In this document: positions 41,713 to 50,760 of the stretch, one piece after another
How positions within the stretch are numbered: the stretch's first letter is position 1
Layout: each line of letters begins with the position of its first letter
DNA from: Rhodococcus sp. RD6.2
GTDB taxonomy: Bacteria; Actinomycetota; Actinomycetes; Mycobacteriales; Mycobacteriaceae
Assembly (NCBI RefSeq): GCF_001040705.1
Contig: NZ_CVQP01000006.1
Span: 301,760-365,759, forward strand
Length of the DNA: 64,000 nt
Direction: 5' to 3'
Position numbers and translations under genes: made by a program
Notes under the pieces: model-generated
Database searches by the model: none
What the model was told of the DNA's origin: nothing
Seen by the model: the letters and a program-made list of their open reading frames with translations, nothing else

Positions 41713-43708
41713 GTCGGAGGAGTCGCAGCAGGTGGGGGCCGAGGCTCCCGGCGTGCTGTCAGGCGTCCCCGAGTCGGAGTGGACAGGTCTGCTTCGCGAG
41801 CGTCATGCCGGGATTGCGCGGGCGCAGTTCCTCGAAGTCGACGCCGTGGTATCGGTGTACCTGGCGCGCTGCGCCGACGATGCCCGGCGCGGCTGCAACG
41901 AGGCATTCCAGGGGGAGTTCGCGCACGCCGAAGTCGGGATCATGCTGACCGTGACGGAGCCAGTGGCACGTCGGTGGATCGGCCTCGGACTCGACCTGCG
42001 GTGGCGGCTGCACGCCACGTCCGAGGCGTTCGCCACCGGCCGGATCGATCAGGCTCGCGCGCAGGCCATTTCCGATGCGATGGCCAATGTGTCCGCGGAC
42101 AAGGTCGAGATGGTCGAACGCCTCCTCCTCGACGGAATCAAGGGTGCCACGACGACGATGATCCGCCGTACCGCTCGCCGGCTCATCGCACGCCACGATC
42201 CCGCAGGCGCGAAAGCACGACGAGAGCAGGGAGAGATCGACCGCGACGTACGATTCCGCGCGAACGACGACGGCACCTGCTCGGTGGACGGCACGCTGCC
42301 CGGGCCTGCCGGGCAGGTCGTTGCGATGCGACTGCGGAAGATGTGCTTCGAGGTGTGCGGCGGCGACCCGCGAGCATTCGCACAGCGTCGCGCCGATGCG
42401 CTCGTCGCGCTGGCCGACGGCTCCGGTCGGCTGCGGTGCCTGTGCGGACGCGCCGACTGCCCGCGCGCAGCGCGTGTCGATGCAGCCGAGAACGGAGCCC
42501 ACGCCGACGACCAGGCGCCGTCGCCCACGACGCCGGCGCCGCGTGATCCTGAGCGTGCCGTGCCCGCGTCGTCGTCGACCGAACCGGCCGCGGAACCCTT
42601 CGCCGCGACAGGAGCCGGACACCGCGACGCGGCCGACCGTAGCGCGTCGCGCAGTCACGGTGGCTGGCACCTGCCGCCGCTGCCTCCGGCGACCGTCCAC
42701 GTCGGCGTGAATGTGACCACGCTGCTCGGCCTCGACGATCACCCCGGTTACCTCGCGGGACACGGCTGGATAGATGCGGACCTCGCCCGGAGCATCGCCG
42801 CCGACGGCACTTGGCGGAAGGTCCTGACCCTCACCGACACAGACCGGGAGGCACTGCTCGACGCCCTGTGTGGACACACCGGCCGCGGTGTCCATGCGGA
42901 AGCCGCGCCCGACAGCATCTCCGACGAGGCGTGGCTGTCGGGGCGGCGAATCGAGACTCGCGCCCACGGAACGATCCTCGGCCTCGGCCACGCACTGGCC
43001 GCGGCGGGCATCACGCCTGCGGCGATACGGGCACGGAGCAGGCATCGACGCGAACAACTCACCTACCGCCCGTCGGACCGATTGGCGGAGATCGTGCGCG
43101 CCCGAGACGGGAACTGCCGATTCCCCGGCTGCACCGTGCGCGCAATCGCCTGCGACCTCGACCACACCGTCCCGTTCGACCACGCACAACCCGAAGCTGG
43201 TGGGTGGACCGTCGAACAGAATCTGGCGTGCCTCTGCCGACGGCATCACCGCCTCAAGACGGCCGGACTCTGGAAGGTGCGGCAACTGGGAGGCGGTCGT
43301 CTCGAATGGACAACCCCCACTGGCGAACTCGTCATCACCGAACCGGCAGGTGAGTTCAGTGGGGAGTCCATGCCGCCCGGAGACCCGTGTGCCGGATTAC
43401 CTGAAACACCACCACCTACCGGCGATACAGAGTCTCTCGGGGAAGGTGAAAGCCCGCCCGACACTTCCGCGGTGGGTGACACCGGCACCGACGCTGAAAT
43501 CGCGGCGGCCCTCGGGCTGACGCTCACCGAACCGGACACCCTCGCCCGCGTGTTCGGGCAACCACGGGGCCGTGGCGTCGAGGACGACCTCAAATACATC
43601 CTCGATGTCACTCCGCGGTCGCTCGCGGTCATCGATCCCGCACACACCATCGTCCTCCGCGACATCGACAACCCGACTTCCGGGGACGACGAACCGCCGC
43701 CGTTCTGA
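41705..43708 (+). CDS. DUF222/13E12-family HNH endonuclease
   Basis: 667-aa protein of the actinobacterial 13E12 repeat family. The N-terminal DUF222 region (residues about 30-250) includes TVTEPVARRWIGLGLDLRWR. A low-complexity acidic linker follows. The HNH nuclease (about 455-520) reads GNCRFPGCTVRAIACDLDHT, then GGWTVEQNLACLCRRHHRLK, with paired Cys and His for metal. ATG 41705 lies 7 nt after TACTAT, so the mRNA is leaderless. Many M. tuberculosis 13E12 genes are DNA-damage-induced through SOS boxes, as predicted here. Confidence 0.88.
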   Translation: MFESEESQQVGAEAPGVLSGVPESEWTGLLRERHAGIARAQFLEVDAVVSVYLARCADDARRGCNEAFQGEFAHAEVGIMLTVTEPVARRWIGLGLDLRWRLHATSEAFATGRIDQARAQAISDAMANVSADKVEMVERLLLDGIKGATTTMIRRTARRLIARHDPAGAKARREQGEIDRDVRFRANDDGTCSVDGTLPGPAGQVVAMRLRKMCFEVCGGDPRAFAQRRADALVALADGSGRLRCLCGRADCPRAARVDAAENGAHADDQAPSPTTPAPRDPERAVPASSSTEPAAEPFAATGAGHRDAADRSASRSHGGWHLPPLPPATVHVGVNVTTLLGLDDHPGYLAGHGWIDADLARSIAADGTWRKVLTLTDTDREALLDALCGHTGRGVHAEAAPDSISDEAWLSGRRIETRAHGTILGLGHALAAAGITPAAIRARSRHRREQLTYRPSDRLAEIVRARDGNCRFPGCTVRAIACDLDHTVPFDHAQPEAGGWTVEQNLACLCRRHHRLKTAGLWKVRQLGGGRLEWTTPTGELVITEPAGEFSGESMPPGDPCAGLPETPPPTGDTESLGEGESPPDTSAVGDTGTDAEIAAALGLTLTEPDTLARVFGQPRGRGVEDDLKYILDVTPRSLAVIDPAHTIVLRDIDNPTSGDDEPPPF

Positions 43709-43727
43709 CCAGGTGGGCCGCCCGCGA

Positions 43728-45500
43728 CTATCCCCTCGGACCCCAGTCGTTGTCCGGATGATCTCGATCCACCAGCGCGGTGTAGACCTCGAACACCTCG
43801 TCGCCGTCCTCCTCTGCGAACCACTCGTCGTACACCAACTCCGCGATCGCATTCATCAGCTCACGCGACAGGGTTGCCGGATGATCGAGTGCCATCCACA
43901 TCCCGGCCAGCACCGCCTCGTACGGCTCACCCGAATAGGCAGCGGACCGCGCGAGCCGGGCATCGACACCTGCACCGACGAGGAAATCCGCGAGCAGGCG
44001 AGCCGTGTCGGTGGCGAGGTCTACAGGACGGTCGCTCGGATCCGGGTTGGTCACGACGCCAGGGCCGGACATCGGATAGGCCGTGACCATTCGTGGGGGA
44101 CTGTCCGCTGACCGGCGCCACACCGCAGCGACCCGAACCTCGTCGATCACGCGCTCGTCGAAGACCGTGCGGCCGATCGGAATCCGAGACTCGGGTTCGT
44201 TCACGGTAGCCTCGATCGCGGCCATGACAGCCGCCTCGGACCACGTTGCCGGGAACTCCGCGGTGCCGGGGAACCCAACGCCGGACCCGTGGCCTCCACC
44301 GGTCGGTCGAAACAGTCGGCGCGCGAACGAATCGAGCACCTCCTTCCGATCGACTCCGGTGTCGTCCGGCCGCTCCTCGGAGAACCGTTCGACGCCACGC
44401 GCGGTGAGCCATGCGATCGGGTCGCCCGCGAGGATCTCGTCGGCGAACAGGCTCAGCACCGGAAGCGGATGTGCCCGCTCCGGTGCGCCGAGTCGCCGGC
44501 ACAGGGCATCGATCTCGTCCCGCGGCACCGTGATCCGATACTCGGGCGGCCGAATGCCGGGGAGTCCGCGACCACCCTGACAGGCGATGGCGAAGCCCTC
44601 CGGGCCGACACCGAAAAAGACCTGCGGCGCACCGTCCGGGGTGACTCGCACCGACCAAGCCGGGTCGGTGGCAGCTGTCGCCTCGGTACCCAGGGAGTCG
44701 ATCCGCGCGTCACGAGGACCACGGATCACGGTCTCCTCGGCCGCCCACAGAATCATGTCCAGGAACAGTTCCGCCAGGAACAGCAGGTCCGCGTCACTGT
44801 CGAGTTCCGCCCGGGTCGCGGCCGCGGCGACCTGGGACGCCGCGGCGGACGTGCCGCGCAGGGTGTCGTGCGCGTCGCACCAGTCGGCCACGTCGGTTCC
44901 GGCGGCATCGACCACGGACTGGACTCGGTCGGGATTGCGAGTGTCGATGTCGCCGAAAGGTGTCACGCGAACACGAGTGTCGAACTCGATCATCCACCCC
45001 GTATAGGGGCCGATCGTGGTCGGCTCGATCTGTCTCGACTCCGGATCCGATTGGTAGAACCGCCACAGGTCGTGAGCGCTCGCGCCGCCGCCGAGAGAAT
45101 TCTCCCGGTCGAGCGCGTCGAGAGCGAATGCCAGCACGTCCCGCACCCGGACTCGGCGATGAGTGCGGGGGTCCTGGCCGTCGATCCAGTGAGCCTGGAA
45201 ACCGATCACGTGGTGGACGTACTCGGGGTCGTCGGCCGCGACGAGCGCTTCGTCACCGGTCCACACGATCGCGGTACCCGCCGGTGCCGGTTCGGCCAGG
45301 TGCCACCGGAGTGCTCCGATATCGGCGTAACCGCAGGATTCGGCGGCGGATTCGGCGCCGCGGGCATCGTTGGTGTCCACGTTCGGTGGCAGCACCGAAC
45401 CGGACATGAACCGGGTTGCGGGATCCGTGGTGTGCACGATGCCGGTTCTGGCGCCGATGTCGAATCGCAGACGCGCGATCCGCTGGTCTCTGGATGGCAT
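43728..45500 (-). CDS. protein with a degenerate EndoU-like nuclease domain
   Basis: 590 aa, no signal peptide or membrane segment. Residues about 395-478 resemble the bacterial EndoU toxin fold: GGGHGSGVGFPGTAEFPATW, then WSEAAVMAAIEATVNEP, and MVTAYP (473-476). The second catalytic His is H404, but the first, normally in an HILxGD segment just before, is replaced (ARRLFRP, 393-399), so activity is doubtful. Unlike toxins, the domain is internal, with an acidic helical 110-residue tail behind it. The first 380 residues are unfamiliar. ATG 45500 follows GAGGAA with 8 nt spacing. Confidence 0.6.
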   Translation of the reverse strand: MPSRDQRIARLRFDIGARTGIVHTTDPATRFMSGSVLPPNVDTNDARGAESAAESCGYADIGALRWHLAEPAPAGTAIVWTGDEALVAADDPEYVHHVIGFQAHWIDGQDPRTHRRVRVRDVLAFALDALDRENSLGGGASAHDLWRFYQSDPESRQIEPTTIGPYTGWMIEFDTRVRVTPFGDIDTRNPDRVQSVVDAAGTDVADWCDAHDTLRGTSAAASQVAAAATRAELDSDADLLFLAELFLDMILWAAEETVIRGPRDARIDSLGTEATAATDPAWSVRVTPDGAPQVFFGVGPEGFAIACQGGRGLPGIRPPEYRITVPRDEIDALCRRLGAPERAHPLPVLSLFADEILAGDPIAWLTARGVERFSEERPDDTGVDRKEVLDSFARRLFRPTGGGHGSGVGFPGTAEFPATWSEAAVMAAIEATVNEPESRIPIGRTVFDERVIDEVRVAAVWRRSADSPPRMVTAYPMSGPGVVTNPDPSDRPVDLATDTARLLADFLVGAGVDARLARSAAYSGEPYEAVLAGMWMALDHPATLSRELMNAIAELVYDEWFAEEDGDEVFEVYTALVDRDHPDNDWGPRG

Positions 45501-45549
45501 TGTCGAGATTCCTCTTTCGGAGTTGAAAGCTGACTGCAGTGGACACGGC

Positions 45550-45583
45550 CGTGGTGCGCCCACCCCCCAGCGGGCGCACCACG
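45550..45583 (-). terminator. hairpin terminator after the DUF4352-like gene
   Basis: Perfect 12-bp stem CGTGGTGCGCCC (45550-45561) / GGGCGCACCACG (45572-45583), 10-nt loop, 8 bp past the stop of the leftward gene ending at 45591 and before the EndoU-like gene. Confidence 0.7.
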
Positions 45584-45590
45584 TTCCGGA

Positions 45591-46229
45591 TTACCCGAGA
45601 TTCACCTCGGTGCCACCGGAGAACATGGAGTCGTGGAGTTCCATGGATGCGGGGACCGCTCCCGTGGGCATGTCGTAGACGACCTTCAGCGTCACCGTGT
45701 TGCCGGGGTTGATCTCGTCCCAAAACGCGACGTCGGTGTCGAGGTTCAACGCTGCCGCCGTGTCGGCCTTGAACTCGCGGCCCTGCGCGTCGAACATCTT
45801 CTGGTCACTGGGGCTCACGCCCTTCGGCTCCCCGGACGTGTTCAGGACGGTCATCGTGACAACGACGAACTGGCCCTGCGCCTCCTCCGCCAGGTACGGG
45901 TTGTCGCCCAGCGAGGTGAGCCCGGACTCCACGTTCGTGACGGTGAACTCGAACTTGCCGTCGCGCACCGCACTTCCGATGCCGGGTGCAGGCGCGTCCT
46001 GCTCCTCGACTGCCGGGGCGGCGGGTGCGGCGCCGCCTGCGGCGGGTGCGGCGGCAGGTGTGGCCGGTGCGGGAGTGTCCTTGTCCCCGCCGCCTGCGAC
46101 ACCTGCGATCACGAACACCGCGACGATTGCGCCGAGCACCCACGGCCATTTCTTGGCCTTCTTCGGCGCTGGCGGGGTGCCGCCGAACTGCTGGGGAAAG
46201 GACTGGTCGGGGCCCTGAGGTGCGGACAT
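45591..46229 (-). CDS. membrane-anchored DUF4352-like protein
   Basis: 212 aa: Pro-rich cytoplasmic N-terminus (residues 1-28), one membrane span (WPWVLGAIVAVFVIAGVAGG), an Ala/Pro linker and a C-terminal Ig-like domain (GKFEFTVTNVESG, QFVVVTMTVLNTSGEP, NPGNTVTLKVVYDMPTG). The last part matches DUF4352/MPT63-type domains of exported actinobacterial proteins. The function is unknown. Downstream partner of the frameshifted gene at 46269-46753. Confidence 0.78.
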   Translation of the reverse strand: MSAPQGPDQSFPQQFGGTPPAPKKAKKWPWVLGAIVAVFVIAGVAGGGDKDTPAPATPAAAPAAGGAAPAAPAVEEQDAPAPGIGSAVRDGKFEFTVTNVESGLTSLGDNPYLAEEAQGQFVVVTMTVLNTSGEPKGVSPSDQKMFDAQGREFKADTAAALNLDTDVAFWDEINPGNTVTLKVVYDMPTGAVPASMELHDSMFSGGTEVNLG

Positions 46230-46268
46230 GGGTATGACCTTTCTGTGAAGTGAAGTCGACGACCGAGA

Positions 46269-46753
46269 TCAGGCCGCGACGAGGAGGAGCACGCCGGCTT
46301 CGGCCTGCTCCGCGCTGACGGTGACGCCGCCGAGGCGTCCGACCGTCACCTGGTAGTGGTCGTGACCACGAGGGACACCTGCCACCGAGAACGTGAACGT
46401 GCATCCGCCGCCGAGGACCGTGCTGGAGTCGAGTCGGCTGACGGCGAGAGTGGAACCCGCGCTGTCGCGGACGGTGACCTCCGCGCCGGGCGTCACCCGG
46501 TCGGTGCCGGCGCAGCCGAAGCCGGCGGGTTGCTCCGACGTCGTGTTCGGGCCGGCGGCGGACACCTGACCGGACAGCTCGAACGGTCGCGTCCCGGGTC
46601 GATTGCCGTAGTCGACCGCGAACGCAATCCCGGCGAGGACAACACATCCGACGACGCGAGCGCGACGCGTGCCGCAACGGCCGTCCGTGACAGCCGGTGC
46701 CGGGGTGGGTCGAGGTCGGGGTCGGACCCCGGAGCTTCCGCTCGCTCGTTCAC
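46269..46753 (-). pseudogene. membrane-anchored small protein, apparently frameshifted
   Basis: A good start (GTG 46753, AGGAG 5 nt upstream) opens a frame beginning VNERAEAPGSDPDL. A -1 shift somewhere near 46640-46680 is needed to enter the frame that encodes a membrane span (VVGCVVLAGIAFAVDYGN) and a beta-rich outer domain (GAEVTVRDSAGSTLAVSRLD, then GGGCTFTFSVAGVPRG) up to stop 46269. That second frame has no ATG, GTG or TTG before GTG 46565, so it cannot be expressed whole by itself. A sequencing error, a true mutation or programmed slippage are all possible. Confidence 0.5.
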
Positions 46754-46824
46754 TGCAACTCCTGACTCGAGGCGATGTGCCGCAATCGTGTCCGGCGGGT
46801 TGGGATTCGATCGACTGGCGGAGC

Positions 46825-46879
46825 GATAAGGAGGGTTATCAATCGAGGAGGCTCGAGAGTGGGCCGCGCTACCTACCCT
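46825..46879 (+). promoter_or_regulatory. hsdR promoter with GATAA-N4-TTATC operator
   Basis: Inverted repeat GATAAG-GAGG-GTTATC (46825-46840), one mismatch from the copy at 34047-34062. It is followed by GCGCTACCT (46866-46874) and a TANNNT box TACCCT (46874-46879). TACCCT is 33 nt past the operator, the same distance as TACCTT in the other promoter. Confidence 0.55.
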
Positions 46880-46946
46880 GGGATGTCGGCGACGTCGATC
46901 ATCGGCACGCCCATCTACATTGATCACCATGAGTGAGGGAGCCGGT

Positions 46947-49900
46947 ATGGCGGACCGTGGCCTGACCGAGGCCGACTGGGAGCATCTCGCACTGGAGACG
47001 CTCGGTGAGCTCGGCTGGAAGCCGCTGCACGGTACGGAGATCGCACCCGACACCGGTCAGCGTGCCAGCTGGGACGACCTCCTCATCGTTCCGCGGCTGC
47101 GCGCCGCGATCGCCGTCCTCAACCCGGCGCTACCGCCGCACGTCGTCGACCAGGCAGCGGCGATCGTCGCGACCGCAGGATCGCTCGACGCGCTCGCCGA
47201 GAACCACACCATGCACGGCTACCTGACCGAGGGGCTTCGCAAGGTCACCTACATCGACGACAGCGGCGCCGAGGTGACGCCCACGATCAGGTTGGTGTCC
47301 ACCGAACCCGACGACAACGACTGGCTCGCCGTCAACCAGGTCACCGTGATGCGCGGCGACCGCCACCGCAGGTTCGACGTCGTGCTGTACCTCAACGGGA
47401 TGCCGGTCGGGATCGTCGAGCTCAAGCGTGCGGGCAGTGAGCACGCCGGATTGGTCGAGGCGCACGCGCAGCTGACCACCTATGTCGCCGAGTTCCCGCT
47501 CGCGTTCCGCTTCGCCGTGTTCACGCTCGTGTCGGACGGGATCACCGCCAAGTACGGCACGCCGTTCACCGCGTACAACCACTTCTCGCCGTGGAACGTC
47601 GACGACGACGGCACCCCCGTCGCCGGCACCTCGGCCACAGCGCTCGACGTCGCGATGTTCGGCCTCTACAACCAGGAACGATTCCTGCAGCTCCTGCGCA
47701 ACTTCACCGCGTTCGACAAGGGCGACACCGGCCTCGTCAAGCGGATCGCCAAACCACACCAGTACTTCGCGGTCACGAAGGCGGTCGCGTCGACCGTGCA
47801 CGCCGTCGAGTCCAACGGCAAGGCCGGGGTCGTCTGGCACACCCAGGGCTCCGGCAAGTCGATGGAGATGGAACTGTATGCCGCCCAGGTGATTCGGCAC
47901 CCCAAGCTCGCGAACCCGACGATCGTCGTCATCACCGACCGCAACGAACTGGACGGCCAGCTGTACGAGACGTTCCTGCGTTCCCAGCTGCTGCCGGAGC
48001 AGCCGCGGCAGATCCGTCGACGCGAGGAACTGCGCTCCGAACTGTCCGGCCGCACCACCGGAGGCATCTACTTCACCACCCTCCAGAAGTTCGGAAGGAC
48101 GAAGGAGGAGAAGGACTCCGGCGCCAGCCACCCGCTGTTGTCGAACCGGCGGAACGTCGTGGTCGTCGTCGACGAGGCGCACCGCAGTCACTACGACAAC
48201 CTCGACGGGTACGCGCGACACCTGCGTGACGCGTTGCCGCACGCGGCGCTGATCGCGTTCACCGGTACCCCCGTGTCCTTCGAGGATCGCAACACACGCG
48301 ACGTGTTCGGCGACTACATCGATGTCTACGACCTGACCCGCGCCGTCGAGGACGGTGCCACGGTCCCTGTCTACTTCGAGAGCAGGCTCGTCAAGGTCGC
48401 ATTCGCGGACGGCGTCACCGAATCCGACCTCGACGCGACGGCGGACGAGGTGACCGTCGGCCTCGACGACACCGAACGCGATCGGATCGAACGCAACGTC
48501 GCCGTCGTCAACGCCGTCTACGGCGCGCCCGCCCGCCTCGACCAACTCGCCCGCGACCTCGTCGAACACTGGGAGACCAGGCGCAAGGCGATGAGCGAGT
48601 TCGTCGGCTCGGCAGGCAACCCGACGGCCCCCGGCAAGGCCATGATCGTCGGTGGCACCCGGGAGATCTGCGCCAACCTGTACTCGCGGATCGTGGCGTT
48701 GCGTCCCGACTGGCACTCCGACGACCTCGACAAGGGCCGGATCAAGGTCGTCTACTCGGGCGACGCGTCCGACCAGCCGCCGGTCAGCGACCACGTCCGG
48801 CGCGACTCGGCGAACGCGGCGATCAAGAAGCGTCTCAAGGACATCGACGACGAACTCGAACTGGTCATCGTCAAGGACATGATGCTCACCGGTTTCGACG
48901 CGCCGCCGCTGCACACGATGTACCTGGACCGGCCGCTCAAGGGTGCGCTGCTCATGCAGGCGCTCGCGCGCGTCAACCGGACGTTCCGCGGCAAGCAGGA
49001 CGGGCTCCTCGTCGCGTACGCGCCTGTCGCCGACAACCTCGCGGCTGCGCTCGCCGAGTACACCGAATCCGACAAGCAGAGCAAGCCTCTCGGTCGTGAC
49101 ATCGACACGGCGATCGACACCGCGAAGAACCTCCTCACCAAGCTCGGCAACCTTCTGCACGGGTTCGACTGGCGGGCGAAGCGCCTCGAGGCCGATCGAA
49201 AAGCTTACGTCCGGGCTGCGCTCGGCGCCGTCGACTACCTGCGCGACCCGCGGCACCCGGAGAACCAGGTGGGGGAGAGAGAGGAAACGCTCGCCGCCCG
49301 CTACCGGAAGTTCTCGTCCCAGCTCTCCCGGGTTTGGGCGATCTGCGGCAGCAGGGACGAGCTGCGCGAGCAGGTATCGGACGCGCAGTTTTTCGAAGAG
49401 GTCCGCGTCTACATGGCCAAGTTCGACGCAGAAGACCGTGCCGCGCGCGGGCAGGTCGTCCCCGAGGACGTCGAGCGGGCGTTGCGCACCCTGATGGCGG
49501 CGTCCGTCGAGTCCGGCGACGTCCTCGACATCTACGACGCCGCGGGCATGCCGAAGCCGTCGCTGTCCGACATCAACGTCGAGTTCATCACCCGCACCCA
49601 GCAGGCCCGCAACCCGAACCTTGCGATCGAGGCGCTCCGCAAACTCGTCAACGAGGAGTCCCGAAAGGCGGCGAGGCACAACGTCGTCCGACAGCGAGCG
49701 TTCTCGGAACGGCTGCAGGAGCTGATGCGCAAATACACCAACAGTCAGCTCACCTCCTCCGAGGTCATCGCGGCGATGGTCGAGATGGCCCAGGAAGTGG
49801 CACGGGAGGCCGAGCGCGGCAAGCGGTTCGACCCACCGCTCGACGAGAACGAACTCGCCTTCTACGACGCGGTCAGCCAGAACCCGTCCGCCGTCGAGCA

Positions 49901-50123
49901 ACAGGGGGAGGGCAAGCTCGCCGACATCGCCCGCGACCTCGTCGCCGTGATGCGTCGAGACGTCAAGACCGACTGGAAGCAGCGCGACGACGTCAAGGCT
50001 AAGCTGCGATCACAGATCAAGAGGCTGCTGGTGCGGCACGGCTACCCGCCGGACCAGCAGCCCGCCGCGATCAAACTCGTCCTCGAACAGATGGAGATGA
50101 TCGCCCCCGACCTGGCGGAGTGA
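46947..50123 (+). CDS. hsdR: type I restriction endonuclease subunit HsdR
   Basis: DNA-translocating restriction subunit, 1058 aa. N-terminal PD-(D/E)xK nuclease: RFDVVLYLNGMPVGIVELKR (about residues 143-162). SF2 helicase motifs: Walker A TQGSGKS (about 296), DEAH box VVVVDEAHRS, LIAFTGTP, and motif VI QALARVNRTFRGK. C-terminal helical domain for HsdM contact. ATG 46947 is 6 nt after GAGGGA; earlier ATG 46929 lacks a site. It is the only nuclease/translocase partner for the hsdM/hsdS pair 8 kb upstream and shares their operator. Confidence 0.93.
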   Translation: MADRGLTEADWEHLALETLGELGWKPLHGTEIAPDTGQRASWDDLLIVPRLRAAIAVLNPALPPHVVDQAAAIVATAGSLDALAENHTMHGYLTEGLRKVTYIDDSGAEVTPTIRLVSTEPDDNDWLAVNQVTVMRGDRHRRFDVVLYLNGMPVGIVELKRAGSEHAGLVEAHAQLTTYVAEFPLAFRFAVFTLVSDGITAKYGTPFTAYNHFSPWNVDDDGTPVAGTSATALDVAMFGLYNQERFLQLLRNFTAFDKGDTGLVKRIAKPHQYFAVTKAVASTVHAVESNGKAGVVWHTQGSGKSMEMELYAAQVIRHPKLANPTIVVITDRNELDGQLYETFLRSQLLPEQPRQIRRREELRSELSGRTTGGIYFTTLQKFGRTKEEKDSGASHPLLSNRRNVVVVVDEAHRSHYDNLDGYARHLRDALPHAALIAFTGTPVSFEDRNTRDVFGDYIDVYDLTRAVEDGATVPVYFESRLVKVAFADGVTESDLDATADEVTVGLDDTERDRIERNVAVVNAVYGAPARLDQLARDLVEHWETRRKAMSEFVGSAGNPTAPGKAMIVGGTREICANLYSRIVALRPDWHSDDLDKGRIKVVYSGDASDQPPVSDHVRRDSANAAIKKRLKDIDDELELVIVKDMMLTGFDAPPLHTMYLDRPLKGALLMQALARVNRTFRGKQDGLLVAYAPVADNLAAALAEYTESDKQSKPLGRDIDTAIDTAKNLLTKLGNLLHGFDWRAKRLEADRKAYVRAALGAVDYLRDPRHPENQVGEREETLAARYRKFSSQLSRVWAICGSRDELREQVSDAQFFEEVRVYMAKFDAEDRAARGQVVPEDVERALRTLMAASVESGDVLDIYDAAGMPKPSLSDINVEFITRTQQARNPNLAIEALRKLVNEESRKAARHNVVRQRAFSERLQELMRKYTNSQLTSSEVIAAMVEMAQEVAREAERGKRFDPPLDENELAFYDAVSQNPSAVEQQGEGKLADIARDLVAVMRRDVKTDWKQRDDVKAKLRSQIKRLLVRHGYPPDQQPAAIKLVLEQMEMIAPDLAE

Positions 50124-50137
50124 ACTACTGCGTTCTG

Positions 50138-50680
50138 TCACCCGGCGAGTTCGTTCACCCCGACGAGCGGTGCCGCCGGATGGTCGCGCAACACGGCTTC
50201 CAGTCGCGCTGCAACGTCCGCCGGGTCCGTGCCCTCGGTGCTCAAGACCAGGTCCACGACCGTGAGCCCGCGCATGGTGGTGGCGAGCTTGTGCGCATGG
50301 TCAGCGAGTTCCTGCCGCCCCGACCAGGTTTCGGGCTCCCGGTCGAGCACTCGGCGTCGCACGGTCTCGGGTTCGGCGTCCAGGCGCACGGTCAGGTGGT
50401 GGTCGGCGCCGAGCGCCGCCGACACCGCCCGGCCGTAGGCGTCGTCCTCGACCGTCGCGGTGACGAGCAGGAGAGTGTGGCCCGCCTCGCGGTAGGAGCG
50501 GGCAAGCATTGCCGCGTGCCGGAGCACGCGCCGGGTGTCGAGCGGCGGGTAGCAGCGCTCGAGTTCGTCGAGTTCGATCAGTGCGTTGGCGATGCCGGCG
50601 TCGCCGAGGCCGTCGTGCAGTTCGGTGAGGACCGAGGTCTTTCCCGCCCCGGGTGGTCCTGTCAGCAGCAGTGCGAACAT
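50138..50680 (-). CDS. small P-loop NTPase (kinase-like)
   Basis: 180-aa protein starting MFALLLTGPPGAGKTSVL, with the Walker A motif at residues 8-15, a possible Walker B ALIELDELERCYP, and the RLDAEPETVRRRVLDRE segment typical of small nucleotide- or antibiotic-type kinases. The substrate is unknown. ATG 50680 is chosen so that the P-loop is N-terminal as in this fold; the 17 upstream residues are weak. Convergent with hsdR (14 nt between stops). Confidence 0.75.
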   Translation of the reverse strand: MFALLLTGPPGAGKTSVLTELHDGLGDAGIANALIELDELERCYPPLDTRRVLRHAAMLARSYREAGHTLLLVTATVEDDAYGRAVSAALGADHHLTVRLDAEPETVRRRVLDREPETWSGRQELADHAHKLATTMRGLTVVDLVLSTEGTDPADVAARLEAVLRDHPAAPLVGVNELAG

Positions 50681-50760
50681 GTCGGCCAGTGTGTCAGCTC
50701 GCGCAGCGGTCGTCGGCGTGCCTCCGGGCACGCTCGCCGGATGTGTACGAGAGTCGGGCC

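Noticed and set aside
47130-49901. 923-codon minus-strand frame opposite hsdR
   Set aside because: Repetitive Val/Asp/Arg-rich product with no domains, fully antisense to a clear HsdR.
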